32,617 bases of DNA from an uncultured Lachnospiraceae bacterium (GTDB taxonomy: Bacteria > Bacillota > Clostridia > Lachnospirales > Lachnospiraceae), in the NCBI GenBank assembly GCA_934338765.1, contig CAKRHL010000005.1, positions 1-32,617 on the forward strand. The letters run 5' to 3'. Under the pieces are notes generated by a model that searched no databases, was not told the origin of the DNA, and was given only the letters and a program-made list of their open reading frames with translations. The position numbers were made by a program, and so were the translations under genes. This document shows positions 22,597-30,870 of the stretch, piece after piece; positions within the stretch are counted from its first letter, which is position 1; each line of letters opens with the position of its first letter.

Positions 22597-22644
22597 AGGG
22601 AATAGGAAAATGCTCGTAACTTAGTGCAGAGCCAACGAGACTTC
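22591..22644 (+). repeat. Intergenic repeated element, copy 2 (upstream of yabP)
   Basis: Starts at the rqcP terminator T-tract. It carries the same 19 bases (22602-22620), GCAGAGC (22626-22632), AACGA (22634-22638) and GACTTC (22639-22644) as copy 1, in the same order. The GCTC/GAGC pairing is kept although the loop grows to 13 bases, which hints at a conserved RNA hairpin. Confidence 0.7.
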
Positions 22645-22699
22645 CTGCAGGAGTTGGAACAGTTCTCAAGAGTGATGCGGTACAGAAATGGAGATTGAT

Positions 22700-22996
22700 A
22701 TGGAAGAGAATAAAAATTTACGTGAAAACAGAGGGGTACATAAGGTATATCTGAACGGCCGGCGCACAGCGGTAATGTCCGGGGTAAGAGATGTTCTTTC
22801 CTTTGATGCAAAGGAGGTTTATCTTGAGACAGAGCAGGGAATCCTGCTGATCAAGGGGGATGAACTTCATGTAAACCGTCTTTCTCTGGAAAAGGGGGAG
22901 GTTGATGTGGATGGAAGGATTGACAGCTTCGCTTATTCCGATAAGGGTGAGGCGGAGAAGAAGGCGGCTTCGTTTCTGGGGAGAATGTTTCAGTGA
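22700..22996 (+). CDS. yabP: Sporulation protein YabP
   Basis: YabP is a small sporulation protein made in the mother cell, with a role in spore formation that is not fully defined. The 98-aa protein has the family pattern HKVYLNGRRTAVMSGVRDVLSFD, LETEQGILLIKGDELHV and LSLEKGEVDVDGRIDS. The ATG at 22700 is preferred because GGAG lies 6 bases ahead of it; an in-frame ATG at 22688 is also possible. It overlaps yabQ by four bases (GTGA). Location between rqcP and yabQ matches Bacillus. Confidence 0.93.
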   Translation: MEENKNLRENRGVHKVYLNGRRTAVMSGVRDVLSFDAKEVYLETEQGILLIKGDELHVNRLSLEKGEVDVDGRIDSFAYSDKGEAEKKAASFLGRMFQ

Positions 22997-23385
22997 AACA
23001 GGTGATTCAGGATCAGGTATACTTTCAGATCACAACATTGTGTGCCGGAATGTTTATGATGTTTGGATATGATATTTTGAGATTATGGCGGTGGCTGATC
23101 CCTCATGGAAGGATCTGGGTGTGGGTAGAGGATATATTGTACTGGAGTATGTTAAGTATCCCGGTGTTTATCCTGTTTTTTCAAATGATAGATGGTGTTC
23201 CCAGATGGTATGGGATCGTGGGAATGTTTGCAGGAGGGATCTTATATGAGGCGGGGATCAGTATTCCCCTCCGTACGGGACTACAGAAAATATTAGGCAA
23301 ATATAATAAAAAAATAGGATTTAGGGTTGCGAAATTGGCTAAAATGTTGTATAGTAAAATAACTGGACCAAATAGCAAAAGCTAG
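22993..23385 (+). CDS. yabQ: Sporulation protein YabQ
   Basis: YabQ is a membrane protein of the sporulating mother cell, needed for cortex formation in Bacillus. This 130-aa protein has about three to four hydrophobic segments, with the typical opening VYFQITTLCAGMFMMFGYDILR and a later LYWSMLSIPVFILFF. The C-terminus is basic (RVAKLAKMLYSK). Translation most likely begins at the GTG at 22993, which overlaps the yabP stop as GTGA. The next gene, divIC, starts 167 bases later; I see no RNA gene or clear promoter in that gap. Confidence 0.92.
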   Translation: MKQVIQDQVYFQITTLCAGMFMMFGYDILRLWRWLIPHGRIWVWVEDILYWSMLSIPVFILFFQMIDGVPRWYGIVGMFAGGILYEAGISIPLRTGLQKILGKYNKKIGFRVAKLAKMLYSKITGPNSKS

Positions 23386-23552
23386 ATGGAATGGGTATTC
23401 GGAGCTAGTTTCACTGACATTTTATGAGGACACTATATTTGGCGGTTGTTACTGATCGGTCATACCAGATATGGATTGTCCCGGAGGAATTGATCGCTGC
23501 GTTTCGTTGGGGGACGAGATGCATATGATCCAAGGGGAGTTGAGGAAGTATT

Positions 23553-23855
23553 ATGGCACGACGAAGGCGTAAAAAGAGGCTGAGTCCATTTACGGTTGTA
23601 GGTGTGATCGTATTATCCTGTGTGTTATGTGGCACATTTACTTATAAGACGATCTCATTAAAGGCGGAGTCAGCGAAGTATTCAGCACAGATTGCAGAGC
23701 TTAAAAATGAAAAGAAAAAGCTTAAGGAGCAGAAGGCTGAGATTAAGGATTATGAGTCCTATGCAAAGACAAAGGAATATACCGAGGAGGTTGCCCGCGA
23801 CAAGCTGGGTCTTGTATATCCCAACGAGATTATTTTTGAACCAAATGACAAATAA
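23553..23855 (+). CDS. divIC: Septum formation initiator family protein, DivIC-like
   Basis: DivIC/FtsL-type proteins join the divisome with FtsB/DivIB partners at the septum. This 100-aa protein has a short basic cytoplasmic N-terminus (MARRRRKKRLS), one transmembrane segment (~13-30), a heptad-like coiled coil rich in Lys and Glu (~36-65), and the conserved end TEEVARDKLGLVYPNEIIF. Size and position after yabQ match divIC. GAGTTGAGGAAG lies ahead of the ATG. A clean terminator follows the stop, separating it from spoIIE. Confidence 0.93.
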   Translation: MARRRRKKRLSPFTVVGVIVLSCVLCGTFTYKTISLKAESAKYSAQIAELKNEKKKLKEQKAEIKDYESYAKTKEYTEEVARDKLGLVYPNEIIFEPNDK

Positions 23856-23861
23856 TGAGAG

Positions 23862-23891
23862 GAGTTTCACAGAGATGTGGGACTCTTTTTT
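23862..23891 (+). terminator. Rho-independent terminator of divIC
   Basis: GAGTTTCACA and TGTGGGACTC form a 10-bp stem with two G-U pairs and a 4-base loop, followed by six T, directly after the divIC stop. Confidence 0.9.
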
Positions 23892-23915
23892 CATGCAGCT
23901 GTTTTTGTGTGATTT

Positions 23916-23998
23916 TGTCGAGAAAAATATTCTGGACAGGTTCCCGGTTTTGACAAAAAATTTGAAAACTCTTTTTTATACTTTGTTGCACTGACGAA
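23916..23998 (+). promoter_or_regulatory. Predicted Spo0A-activated sigma-A promoter of spoIIE (21-bp spacer)
   Basis: -35 TTGACA (23950-23955) and -10 TATACT (23977-23982) are separated by 21 bases, too long for ordinary sigma-A use but the same spacing as the Bacillus spoIIE promoter. Spo0A-box-like sites (consensus TGNCGAA) are TGTCGAG at 23916-23922, the reverse-strand near match TTTGACA at 23949-23955 overlapping the -35 box, and TGACGAA at 23992-23998. Confidence 0.75.
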
Positions 23999-24016
23999 AA
24001 AAGAGGGGGATGTGTC

Positions 24017-26350
24017 ATGAAAAAGATTCATAAAAAAATGTTGGTGCAGCTGTTGTTTGGCTTTTTGATCGGTCGTGTGGTCCTGCTGGAACGAAACCCG
24101 GCAGGGGCAGCTTTCTTTGCCGGAGCGTTTGCACAGGGGACTCCTGTGTTCCCGTTGTTTTTTTCGGTGGGGCTTGGTATGCTGTCGGCTTTGCCGTTGG
24201 AATCGGTACTGCGTTATGGTGTCAGCATGCTTGGAGTCGTGATTACCGGCAATATAGTAAAAAAGCAGGGACTAAAATGGAATGTGTGGTATTCCTCCGG
24301 TTTGATGGCGGCTACGCTGGCAGTCTTATCCGTTACACAGTATACGATCCTGCCATATCAGTGGAAGGACATTTTATTTACCATACTGGAGCCGGTTCTG
24401 GTGGTGGCGCTGGCCAGAGTATTTTGGGACGGCCAGCAGTATCTGTTTCATTACCGGAGAGGGCGTCAGCTTGCACAGGAACAACTGCTGAGCCTGGTAC
24501 TGATGGCCATGCTTGCGTTATACGGTATTCCGGAGGTGATGATCAGTGATGTTTCACTGACGGCACTTGTGGTTCTTTTACTGGTGCCTTTTGCAGGGTA
24601 TCAGTATGGAATCGGTATAGGGGCGGCAGCCGGAGCGGCAGGAGGGATCATTCTCACACTGCTGGGAACGGACGCCGGGATCGTGGGGAGTCTCTGTCTG
24701 CTGGGAATGGTCGTGGCCGTATTCCGGGACAGAGGGAAAATGTGGAGTTTGTCAGCATATTTGCTGGGAGCTTTTGGGATTGGGATCACTCTCAACCGGG
24801 AAATGATCGGTCTGGGAATGATAAAAATGCTTGTGGCTGATAGTCTTCTTCTGGCCCTCATGCCGGACAAGCTGCTTCGCAGGATACGAATACCGTTTCG
24901 TGGATACTGCGATATGGAGGAGAACGGGGAGGGCCGGCATATGAAGAATAAGCTGGAGGAATTTTCGGATTCCTTTGGACAGCTTGCCCGTGTGCTGCAT
25001 AAACAGAGTGAGGAAAAGACAGGCGTTAACCGCAGGGATGTGAGACTTCTCATGAAGGAAATGGCGGAGCAGGTCTGTGATAAATGCAGCAACCGGGAAT
25101 ATTGCATGGGACAGGTGGCGGTCAATCGTCCGGAGGTGGTGTCCCATCTGATGGAGGTACAGGAGCAGGGGATGTTGCGGATTGACCAGATGCCGGCAGA
25201 GTTTGTGGAGGAATGTATTCATCCGGACTGGTTTCTGATGGAAGCCAATCAGGGACTTCGTATGGCGCGCACGGTTATGAGTTTTCAAAATCAGCTGGCT
25301 CAGAACAGGCGTGTACTGGCAGGCCAGATGGAACAGGTGGGGGCACTTTTCCATGAGCTGGCAGGCGAAACGGGGCAGTCTGCCAAGGTGCCGGAGGAGA
25401 TGGAAAATGTTATAAGACGGGAGCTGGCGGGGCTGCGTGTAAAAGTCAGGGAGCTGATGGTTTACAGAGATAAACGCGACCGTCTGGAGATACATATGAA
25501 AGCATATACCATGAAGGGGCGTCTGGTGACGGCAAGGGAGACGGCGGGGGTGCTGTCAGACCTGTTTGGAAGATCCTTTATGCCCTCCAGAGAAAGTCAT
25601 AATGTCATCCCAAAAAACGAAACAGATATGATATTTGTAGAAGATACGCCGTTTCTGGCGGTGACAGGTGTGGGGCGGCGGATGAAAGAGGGTGAGGATG
25701 TTTCGGGGGACAATTTTTCCTGTTTGTCCCTGCCTGACGGAGAGCTGCTTCTGGCGTTGTCGGATGGCATGGGAAGTGGAAAGGGGGCTTTTGGGGAAAG
25801 CAGAGTGGTGATCGAGCTGCTGGAGCAGATGACAGAGGCTGGCTTTTCGAAGATATCGGCGTTGAAGCTGATCAATTCTCTTTATATGCCGGAGGCGGTG
25901 CAGACAAGCTTTGCTACGGCAGATGTAGTAGTGCTGGATCTGTATCGGGGCAGCTGCCAGTTTATGAAAAACGGGGCGGCCGCCACATGGATCCGCCGGG
26001 AAAACAGTGTGGAAAGGATCGAAGGACAGGCATTGCCGGTGGGGGTGTATCAGGATGCCGAGCCTTATTTTGAGAAGACCGAGATATATTCGGGGGATTA
26101 TGTTATAATGATGACAGATGGCATTGTGGATGCATTTGCCGGCAGGGAAGCTGAGCTGGAGAAAATGCTGCAGGAGCACAGAATTGTCAATCCCCAGGAG
26201 CTTGCGGAATATATTGTAGATGAGGCCGTAGCCCGGAGTGAGGGCATAGTGAAGGATGATATGAGTGTCGTGGTAGCGGCAGTCTGGGAGAGAACACGGG
26301 AGAATTCGTATGTGCCATCGTACAAAAACAGGCAGGTCAGACTGTCGTAA
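24017..26350 (+). CDS. spoIIE: Stage II sporulation protein E, PP2C-type serine phosphatase
   Basis: SpoIIE dephosphorylates SpoIIAA so that sigma-F becomes active in the forespore, and it also acts at the polar septum. The 777-aa protein has an N-terminal membrane region of about ten spans (residues ~1-290), a central regulatory region (~300-540) including a Cys cluster (CDKCSNREYC), and a C-terminal PP2C phosphatase domain (~550-765). Metal-binding acidic residues are visible in SGDNF (Asp565), LSDGMGSGKGA (Asp583) and MMTDGIVDAF (Asp701). Bacillus SpoIIE is about 827 aa, so the length is consistent. GAGGGGG precedes the ATG. tilS begins 17 bases after the stop. Confidence 0.96.
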   Translation: MKKIHKKMLVQLLFGFLIGRVVLLERNPAGAAFFAGAFAQGTPVFPLFFSVGLGMLSALPLESVLRYGVSMLGVVITGNIVKKQGLKWNVWYSSGLMAATLAVLSVTQYTILPYQWKDILFTILEPVLVVALARVFWDGQQYLFHYRRGRQLAQEQLLSLVLMAMLALYGIPEVMISDVSLTALVVLLLVPFAGYQYGIGIGAAAGAAGGIILTLLGTDAGIVGSLCLLGMVVAVFRDRGKMWSLSAYLLGAFGIGITLNREMIGLGMIKMLVADSLLLALMPDKLLRRIRIPFRGYCDMEENGEGRHMKNKLEEFSDSFGQLARVLHKQSEEKTGVNRRDVRLLMKEMAEQVCDKCSNREYCMGQVAVNRPEVVSHLMEVQEQGMLRIDQMPAEFVEECIHPDWFLMEANQGLRMARTVMSFQNQLAQNRRVLAGQMEQVGALFHELAGETGQSAKVPEEMENVIRRELAGLRVKVRELMVYRDKRDRLEIHMKAYTMKGRLVTARETAGVLSDLFGRSFMPSRESHNVIPKNETDMIFVEDTPFLAVTGVGRRMKEGEDVSGDNFSCLSLPDGELLLALSDGMGSGKGAFGESRVVIELLEQMTEAGFSKISALKLINSLYMPEAVQTSFATADVVVLDLYRGSCQFMKNGAAATWIRRENSVERIEGQALPVGVYQDAEPYFEKTEIYSGDYVIMMTDGIVDAFAGREAELEKMLQEHRIVNPQELAEYIVDEAVARSEGIVKDDMSVVVAAVWERTRENSYVPSYKNRQVRLS

Positions 26351-26367
26351 AGGAGAGAAAGGAAGCA

Positions 26368-27930
26368 ATGAAACTGGAATCATACCAAGAGATGAAGGCT
26401 TTTTGTGAGAAAAATCATCTGCTGGAAAAAGGTGACCGTGTTTTGGTGGCATTTTCCGGTGGGGCAGATTCCGTATACCTGACACTGGCATTGCTGGCTT
26501 TGTCCCGGGAATGGGACTTTGATGTGGAGCTGATCCATGTAAATCATCAGATCCGTGGAAAGGAAGCGGACAGGGATGAGGCATTTTGTGAAAGTTTTGC
26601 AAAGGAGCATGGGATCAGGCTTCATATCTGCAGGGGCAATGTACCCAAAATGGTACAGGATCAGAAATATTCCCTGGAGGAGGCTGCCAGGATCTACCGG
26701 TATCAGTGCATAGAGGAGACGGCAGATCAGTATGGTTTTCAGAAGGTAGCAGTGGCACATCATCAGGATGATCAGGCAGAAACGGTTCTTTTTCAGATGC
26801 TGCGGGGAAGCGGTGTACGGGGGATGGGAGGCATGCGTCCGCAGAATGGCCGTTATATCAGGCCTCTGCTTTTTCTGCGCCATGATCAGATTGTCCATGA
26901 ATTGGGACAGATCGGTCAGCCGTGGTGCGAGGACAGTACCAATCAGGAGGCGGATTGCAGCCGCAACAGTATCCGGTTGAATATACTGCCTATGCTGGAG
27001 GAGACTGTCAACAGCAGGGCATCGGAGCATCTGGCGCGTGCGGCAGCCCAGATGCAGGAGGTACAGGCTTTTCTGGAGGAGGAGCTTAAAAAACGTCTGC
27101 CGGAGCTTGTGGCAGATTTCTCAGGAGAGGCATTTGGTGGAAGAGAAGGGCTTCGGGCTGGGATCAGAGAGGTGGAAGCCCTTCCCGGGGTACTCCGGAG
27201 GGAGTTTGCGCACTGGATGATCACGGAGGCGGCGGGACGGCAGAAAGATATTACCGGCCGCCATGTGGAGGCACTCCTTGCGCTGGCGGAGGGAGAAAGC
27301 GGCAAGCGGATCGATCTGCCGTACGGCCTTACGGCGGGAAGGGATTATGACATCCTCTGGATCCGCAGAGGAAAGCCGGAGCAGGCAGACAGAAGAGAGC
27401 CGGGATCCGGAGAGAGCAGTGAAGGTGTAAATGCTGTATATCCGTGCTGGAAACCGGGGCAAATAGAACCGGGAAGCGTGGCGGTGACGGGCATTAACGG
27501 TCAGAAAATGAGATTTTTCTGTGAAAGGAAGAATTTTTTCGAAGCATTTGAAGATAATGAAAGAAAAATACCCAAAAATAACTGTACGAAATGGTTTGAT
27601 TATGCTAAAATATGTGGTATGCTTGAATTTCGTCATCCCGGGGAAGGAGACTTTCTGTGGCTCGATGAACGAGGAGATCATAAGAAACCGTTGAATCGTT
27701 TACTGATCGACAGACATATTCCTCGAGAGGACCGGGACAGGATATGGGTATTGGCCGATGGGAAACATGTTGTTTGGATCCCGGAGCTTGACAGGGTCAG
27801 TGCCGGATATTATGTATCGGACGGGACAGAGGAAATTTTGTGTATCAATACAATTACTGAGAGTGAGAAAAAAGATGAAAGAAATAGTACATGTTATGTT
27901 TTCCCGGGAGCAGGTGGAAAACAGGATTAA
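26368..27930 (+). CDS. tilS: tRNA(Ile)-lysidine synthetase TilS
   Basis: TilS attaches lysine to C34 of tRNA-Ile(CAU) using ATP, so that it reads AUA; it is essential in most bacteria. The 520-aa protein has the N-type ATP pyrophosphatase loop FSGGADS (Ser30-Ser35), then HVNHQIRG and VAHHQDDQAETV typical of TilS. A middle helical domain and a C-terminal TilS domain follow (LEFRHPGEGDFLWLDE onward). AAAGGAGAG precedes the ATG. The coding end overlaps the start of hpt by 56 bases. It lies in the usual spoIIE-tilS-hpt-ftsH order. Confidence 0.95.
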   Translation: MKLESYQEMKAFCEKNHLLEKGDRVLVAFSGGADSVYLTLALLALSREWDFDVELIHVNHQIRGKEADRDEAFCESFAKEHGIRLHICRGNVPKMVQDQKYSLEEAARIYRYQCIEETADQYGFQKVAVAHHQDDQAETVLFQMLRGSGVRGMGGMRPQNGRYIRPLLFLRHDQIVHELGQIGQPWCEDSTNQEADCSRNSIRLNILPMLEETVNSRASEHLARAAAQMQEVQAFLEEELKKRLPELVADFSGEAFGGREGLRAGIREVEALPGVLRREFAHWMITEAAGRQKDITGRHVEALLALAEGESGKRIDLPYGLTAGRDYDILWIRRGKPEQADRREPGSGESSEGVNAVYPCWKPGQIEPGSVAVTGINGQKMRFFCERKNFFEAFEDNERKIPKNNCTKWFDYAKICGMLEFRHPGEGDFLWLDERGDHKKPLNRLLIDRHIPREDRDRIWVLADGKHVVWIPELDRVSAGYYVSDGTEEILCINTITESEKKDERNSTCYVFPGAGGKQD

Positions 27931-28405
27931 AGAGATGGCAGAGCAGATCAATGAGGAGTATGGCATGAAACCCCTTCGTCTGATCTGTATTTTGAAGGGA
28001 AGCGTGTTCTTCTCATGTGAGCTGGCAAAGCACTTAAAGATGCCTGTAACGATTGATTTTATGTCTGTATCCAGCTACGGAAACAGCACTTCCAGCTCAG
28101 GAAAGATTACGATCAAGAAGGATCTGGAGCAGTCCATTCAGGGAGTAGACTGCCTGTTGATCGAGGATATCATCGATACAGGTTATACACTTTCCATGCT
28201 CAAGCCAATGCTTCTGGAGAGAAAGCCGGAGAGCTTTAAGATCTGTACCCTGTTAAATAAGCCGGATCGCAGAGAGGTTGAGATGGAGGCAGACTATACC
28301 GGATTTTCTATACCGGATGAGTTTGTGGTAGGCTATGGTCTGGACTATGCACAGAAATATAGAAATCTTCCGTTTGTAGGTACACTGGAGTTTGTTGAGG
28401 AGTAA
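27875..28405 (+). CDS. hpt: Hypoxanthine phosphoribosyltransferase
   Basis: The enzyme salvages hypoxanthine and guanine to IMP and GMP using PRPP. The protein is about 177 aa from the chosen ATG, the normal length. It has the PRPP-binding motif LLIEDIIDTGYTLSM, LICILKGSVFF near the N-terminus and SIPDEFVVGYGLDYAQKYRNLPF near the C-terminus. The ATG at 27875 lies inside tilS in another frame and has only a weak purine stretch ahead of it (GAGAGTGAGAAAAAAG). An ATG at 27896 would shorten the protein by seven residues. Coupling to tilS translation is likely. ftsH begins 114 bases downstream. Confidence 0.93.
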   Translation: MKEIVHVMFSREQVENRIKEMAEQINEEYGMKPLRLICILKGSVFFSCELAKHLKMPVTIDFMSVSSYGNSTSSSGKITIKKDLEQSIQGVDCLLIEDIIDTGYTLSMLKPMLLERKPESFKICTLLNKPDRREVEMEADYTGFSIPDEFVVGYGLDYAQKYRNLPFVGTLEFVEE

Positions 28406-28425
28406 TTAACTAATCTATGGAAGAG

Positions 28426-28489
28426 TTCCCTGGCAGGAGGGAAAGCAGTTGTACTGCACAGACAATGAAGCAGGAAGTCCTGTTTCATT
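28426..28489 (+). other. Three consecutive hairpins between hpt and ftsH
   Basis: TTCCCT/AGGGAA (28426-28431 with 28438-28443), GCAGT/ACTGC (28445-28449 with 28453-28457), and a 12-bp near-perfect pairing of AATGAAGCAGGA with TCCTGTTTCATT (28464-28475 with 28478-28489). None has a T-tract, so they look like leader structure or processing sites rather than a terminator. Confidence 0.5.
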
Positions 28490-28519
28490 CTGAAATAAAT
28501 ATCAGGTAAGGAGACATTC

Positions 28520-30478
28520 ATGAGGCAACAGATGAGAACAGGGATCGGCTTTTATCTGCTGATTCTGGTGATTATTGCGGCTGCCGTCTATGTTTCGGGG
28601 ACACTGGATCAGGGTGGACAAAAGACATACAATATTGTCAATTTCACTCAGGATCTGGAGGATGGAGATGTCACTTCCGTGGCAATCCTGCCCAATGAGG
28701 AGGTGCCTACCGGAGAGGTAGACGTCCGCAAGAAAGACGGTTCTGCGCAGAGCTTTTATGTATCAGATGTAACAGAGGTAGAGAAGCTGATCCGGAGCAA
28801 GGACAGCAAGCTGGCAGATAAGTATGTGATGAAGGATGTGCAAAAGCCATCCTGGATCATTACGACACTTCTTCCGTATCTTTTAGGGATCATAGCGATC
28901 TTCTTTTTATTCTCGTTCCTGTCGGCACAGACCGCAGGGCAGGGGGGCAGCAATGCTAAGATGATGAATTTTGGCAAGAGCCGTGCCCAGAGGATCGATC
29001 CGGATGATCCCAATGCCAAGCATTTTAAGGATGTGGCAGGCTTAAAGGAAGAGAAGGAGGAACTGGAGGAAATCGTGGATTTCCTGGCAGATCCTACCAA
29101 ATATACCGAGAGAGGCGCCCGTATTCCAAAGGGTATCATCCTTGTGGGACCTCCGGGAACAGGTAAGACACTTCTTGCCAAGGCAGTAGCCGGAGAGGCA
29201 GGGGTTCCGTTCTTTAGTTTATCCGGTTCAGATTTTGTGGAGATGTTTGTGGGTGTCGGTGCATCCCGTGTCCGTGATATGTTTGCGGAGGCCAAAAAAA
29301 ATGCACCGTGTATCGTATTTATCGATGAGATCGATGCGGTAGCCCGCAAGAGAGGTACCGGTCTGGGCGGCGGCCACGATGAGCGTGAGCAGACGCTGAA
29401 CCAGATGCTGGTAGAGATGGATGGTTTTGGTGTCAACGAGGGAATCATCGTGATGGCAGCAACCAACCGTGTAGATATTCTTGATCCGGCGATCCTTCGT
29501 CCGGGACGTTTTGACCGCCGTGTGGCAGTGGGCAGACCGGATGTCAGAGGACGTGAGGAGATCCTTGAGGTTCACTCCAAGGGTAAGCCGTTAAGTGATG
29601 ACGTGGATCTGGAAAAGGTGGCAAGAACAACCGTAGGTTTTACCGGAGCAGATCTGGAGAATCTTATGAACGAGTCTGCGATCGCCTGTGCCAGAGAAGG
29701 GCGTCCATGCATTACGCAGGCAGATATCGACCGCTCCTTTATTAAGGTGGGGATCGGTACAGAGAAGAAAAGCAAGATCATTTCCGAGAAGGACAAAAAG
29801 ATCACGGCATATCATGAGTCCGGTCATGCGATCCTGTTCCATGTTCTGCCGGATGTGGGACCGGTGCATATTGTTTCCGTGATCCCGACCGGACAGGGGG
29901 CGGCAGGTTATACTATGCCTTTGCCGGATAAGGATGAGACCTTTACGACCCGCGGAAAGATGCTGCAGGATATTATGGTCAGTCTCGGCGGCCGTATCGC
30001 AGAGTCTTTGATCTTTGACGATATCACCACGGGAGCATCCCAGGATATTAAAACGGCGACAGCAACTGCCAGAGACATGGTCACAAAGTATGGCTTTTCT
30101 GATGCGATCGGTATGATCAATTATGCCGACAGTGATGAAGTATTCATTGGAAATGATTTTGGCCACACCAGCAGAACGTACAGCGAAGAGACAGCAAGGG
30201 ACATCGATAAAGAGGTCCGTGCGATCATTCAGGACTGTTACAGGAAAGCCCGTACCATTATCGAGGAGCATATGGATGTGCTCCATGCGTCAGCAGAGAT
30301 TCTGATGGACCGGGAGCGTATTACCAGAGAGGAGTTTGAGGCTCTCTTTGAGAAGGATCACGAGGAGCACGCAGAGACCGGGACAGCATCGGCTTCTGAG
30401 GAGACAGCAGAGGATACAGATACAGCAGTGTCCGGCGATAAGACATCTTCAGAAGAGACAGAAGGTTCTGACAAATAA
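28520..30478 (+). CDS. ftsH: ATP-dependent zinc metalloprotease FtsH
   Basis: FtsH is a hexameric membrane AAA+ protease that removes damaged membrane proteins and some regulators. The 652-aa protein has a first membrane span at about residues 9-27, an extracytoplasmic domain, a second span at ~113-133, and the AAA+ module with Walker A GPPGTGKT (Gly210-Thr217), Walker [13 protein letters not shown] and the second region of homology [20 protein letters not shown]. The zinc motif HESGH follows (His432, Glu433, His436). The C-terminal ~40 residues are an acidic Glu/Thr/Ser-rich tail. AAGGAGA precedes the ATG. A very strong hairpin terminates the transcript. Confidence 0.97.
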   Translation: MRQQMRTGIGFYLLILVIIAAAVYVSGTLDQGGQKTYNIVNFTQDLEDGDVTSVAILPNEEVPTGEVDVRKKDGSAQSFYVSDVTEVEKLIRSKDSKLADKYVMKDVQKPSWIITTLLPYLLGIIAIFFLFSFLSAQTAGQGGSNAKMMNFGKSRAQRIDPDDPNAKHFKDVAGLKEEKEELEEIVDFLADPTKYTERGARIPKGIILVGPPGTGKTLLAKAVAGEAGVPFFSLSGSDFVEMFVGVGASRVRDMFAEAKKNAPCIVFIDEIDAVARKRGTGLGGGHDEREQTLNQMLVEMDGFGVNEGIIVMAATNRVDILDPAILRPGRFDRRVAVGRPDVRGREEILEVHSKGKPLSDDVDLEKVARTTVGFTGADLENLMNESAIACAREGRPCITQADIDRSFIKVGIGTEKKSKIISEKDKKITAYHESGHAILFHVLPDVGPVHIVSVIPTGQGAAGYTMPLPDKDETFTTRGKMLQDIMVSLGGRIAESLIFDDITTGASQDIKTATATARDMVTKYGFSDAIGMINYADSDEVFIGNDFGHTSRTYSEETARDIDKEVRAIIQDCYRKARTIIEEHMDVLHASAEILMDRERITREEFEALFEKDHEEHAETGTASASEETAEDTDTAVSGDKTSSEETEGSDK

Positions 30479-30510
30479 GACGGTTATCAACGTATTTGAT
30501 AGAAATGACA

Positions 30511-30561
30511 AAAAACAGCTATCATTTTCCGTTTTTTTATGGAAAATGATAGCTGTTTTTT
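30511..30561 (+). terminator. Strong terminator after ftsH (possibly bidirectional)
   Basis: A 20-bp perfect inverted repeat (30511-30530 with 30541-30560) has a 10-base T-rich loop. The arms begin AAAAACAGC and end GCTGTTTTT, so the T-tract is part of the stem on both strands. Confidence 0.92.
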
Positions 30562-30636
30562 AGAGGAAAGCAAAAATGCACAAAAACTTTTTGGAAAAGA
30601 TGGTAAGTTTATGCACACTTTATCAGACCCTGCTGT

Positions 30637-30744
30637 TATACTAATCATCGTAAACCCCAATACATTATATAGTTTTTGCTACACCCCATAAGTAACAAAA
30701 ATACCTTCTCCAAAAGGGACAGCTGTTCGTAGGCTGTCCCTTTT
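30637..30744 (+). ncRNA. Candidate small transcript between ftsH and carD
   Basis: An extended -10 box TGTTATACT (TG at 30634-30635, TATACT at 30637-30642) precedes about 95 bases without a convincing ORF. These end in a 12-bp perfect stem (AAAAGGGACAGC/GCTGTCCCTTTT; 30712-30723 with 30733-30744). The ftsH terminator lies upstream, so this second terminator has no gene of its own. The predicted transcript has two ACCCCA stretches. No -35 box is evident, and no known RNA family is recognised. It lies in the 457-base gene-free stretch 30479-30935. Confidence 0.4.
30712..30744 (+). terminator. Terminator hairpin without an upstream gene
   Basis: AAAAGGGACAGC and GCTGTCCCTTTT pair perfectly over 12 bp with a 9-base loop, and the stem ends in four T. 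Confidence 0.8.
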
Positions 30745-30782
30745 ACATTTCTGTGACCCAAAATTCTTTTTTCAAATTTGGA

Positions 30783-30812
30783 CTTACAAAAATACTCAAA
30801 TAGTGGTATAAT
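30783..30812 (+). promoter_or_regulatory. Promoter of carD
   Basis: -35 CTTACA (30783-30788), 18-base spacer, perfect -10 TATAAT (30807-30812). Transcription would start near 30819 and give a leader of about 117 bases. Confidence 0.65.
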
Positions 30813-30841
30813 CACAATAGTACATGGAACGATATCAAACG

Positions 30842-30870
30842 CCGGAAGCTCTATTTACAGGGGCTTCCGG
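30842..30870 (+). promoter_or_regulatory. Leader hairpin upstream of carD
   Basis: CCGGAAGC (30842-30849) pairs perfectly with GCTTCCGG (30863-30870) around a 13-base loop. TTTATCTATGG follows, a weak T-tract. It sits within the predicted carD leader and could be an attenuator or an RNA-stability element. Confidence 0.5.

Noticed and set aside
23386..23552. Possible tRNA or RNA gene between yabQ and divIC, as tRNAs occur in this region of Bacillus
   Set aside because: No cloverleaf, CCA end or T-loop motif could be seen in the gap.
24752..25495. Minus-strand ORF opposite spoIIE
   Set aside because: His- and Leu-rich antisense frame inside spoIIE, with no family resemblance.
25556..26602. 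Long minus-strand ORF (348 codons) opposite spoIIE and tilS
   Set aside because: It lies wholly against spoIIE and the start of tilS, both clear genes with family motifs. The product is rich in His, Pro and Cys, as antisense frames are, and has no recognisable domain.
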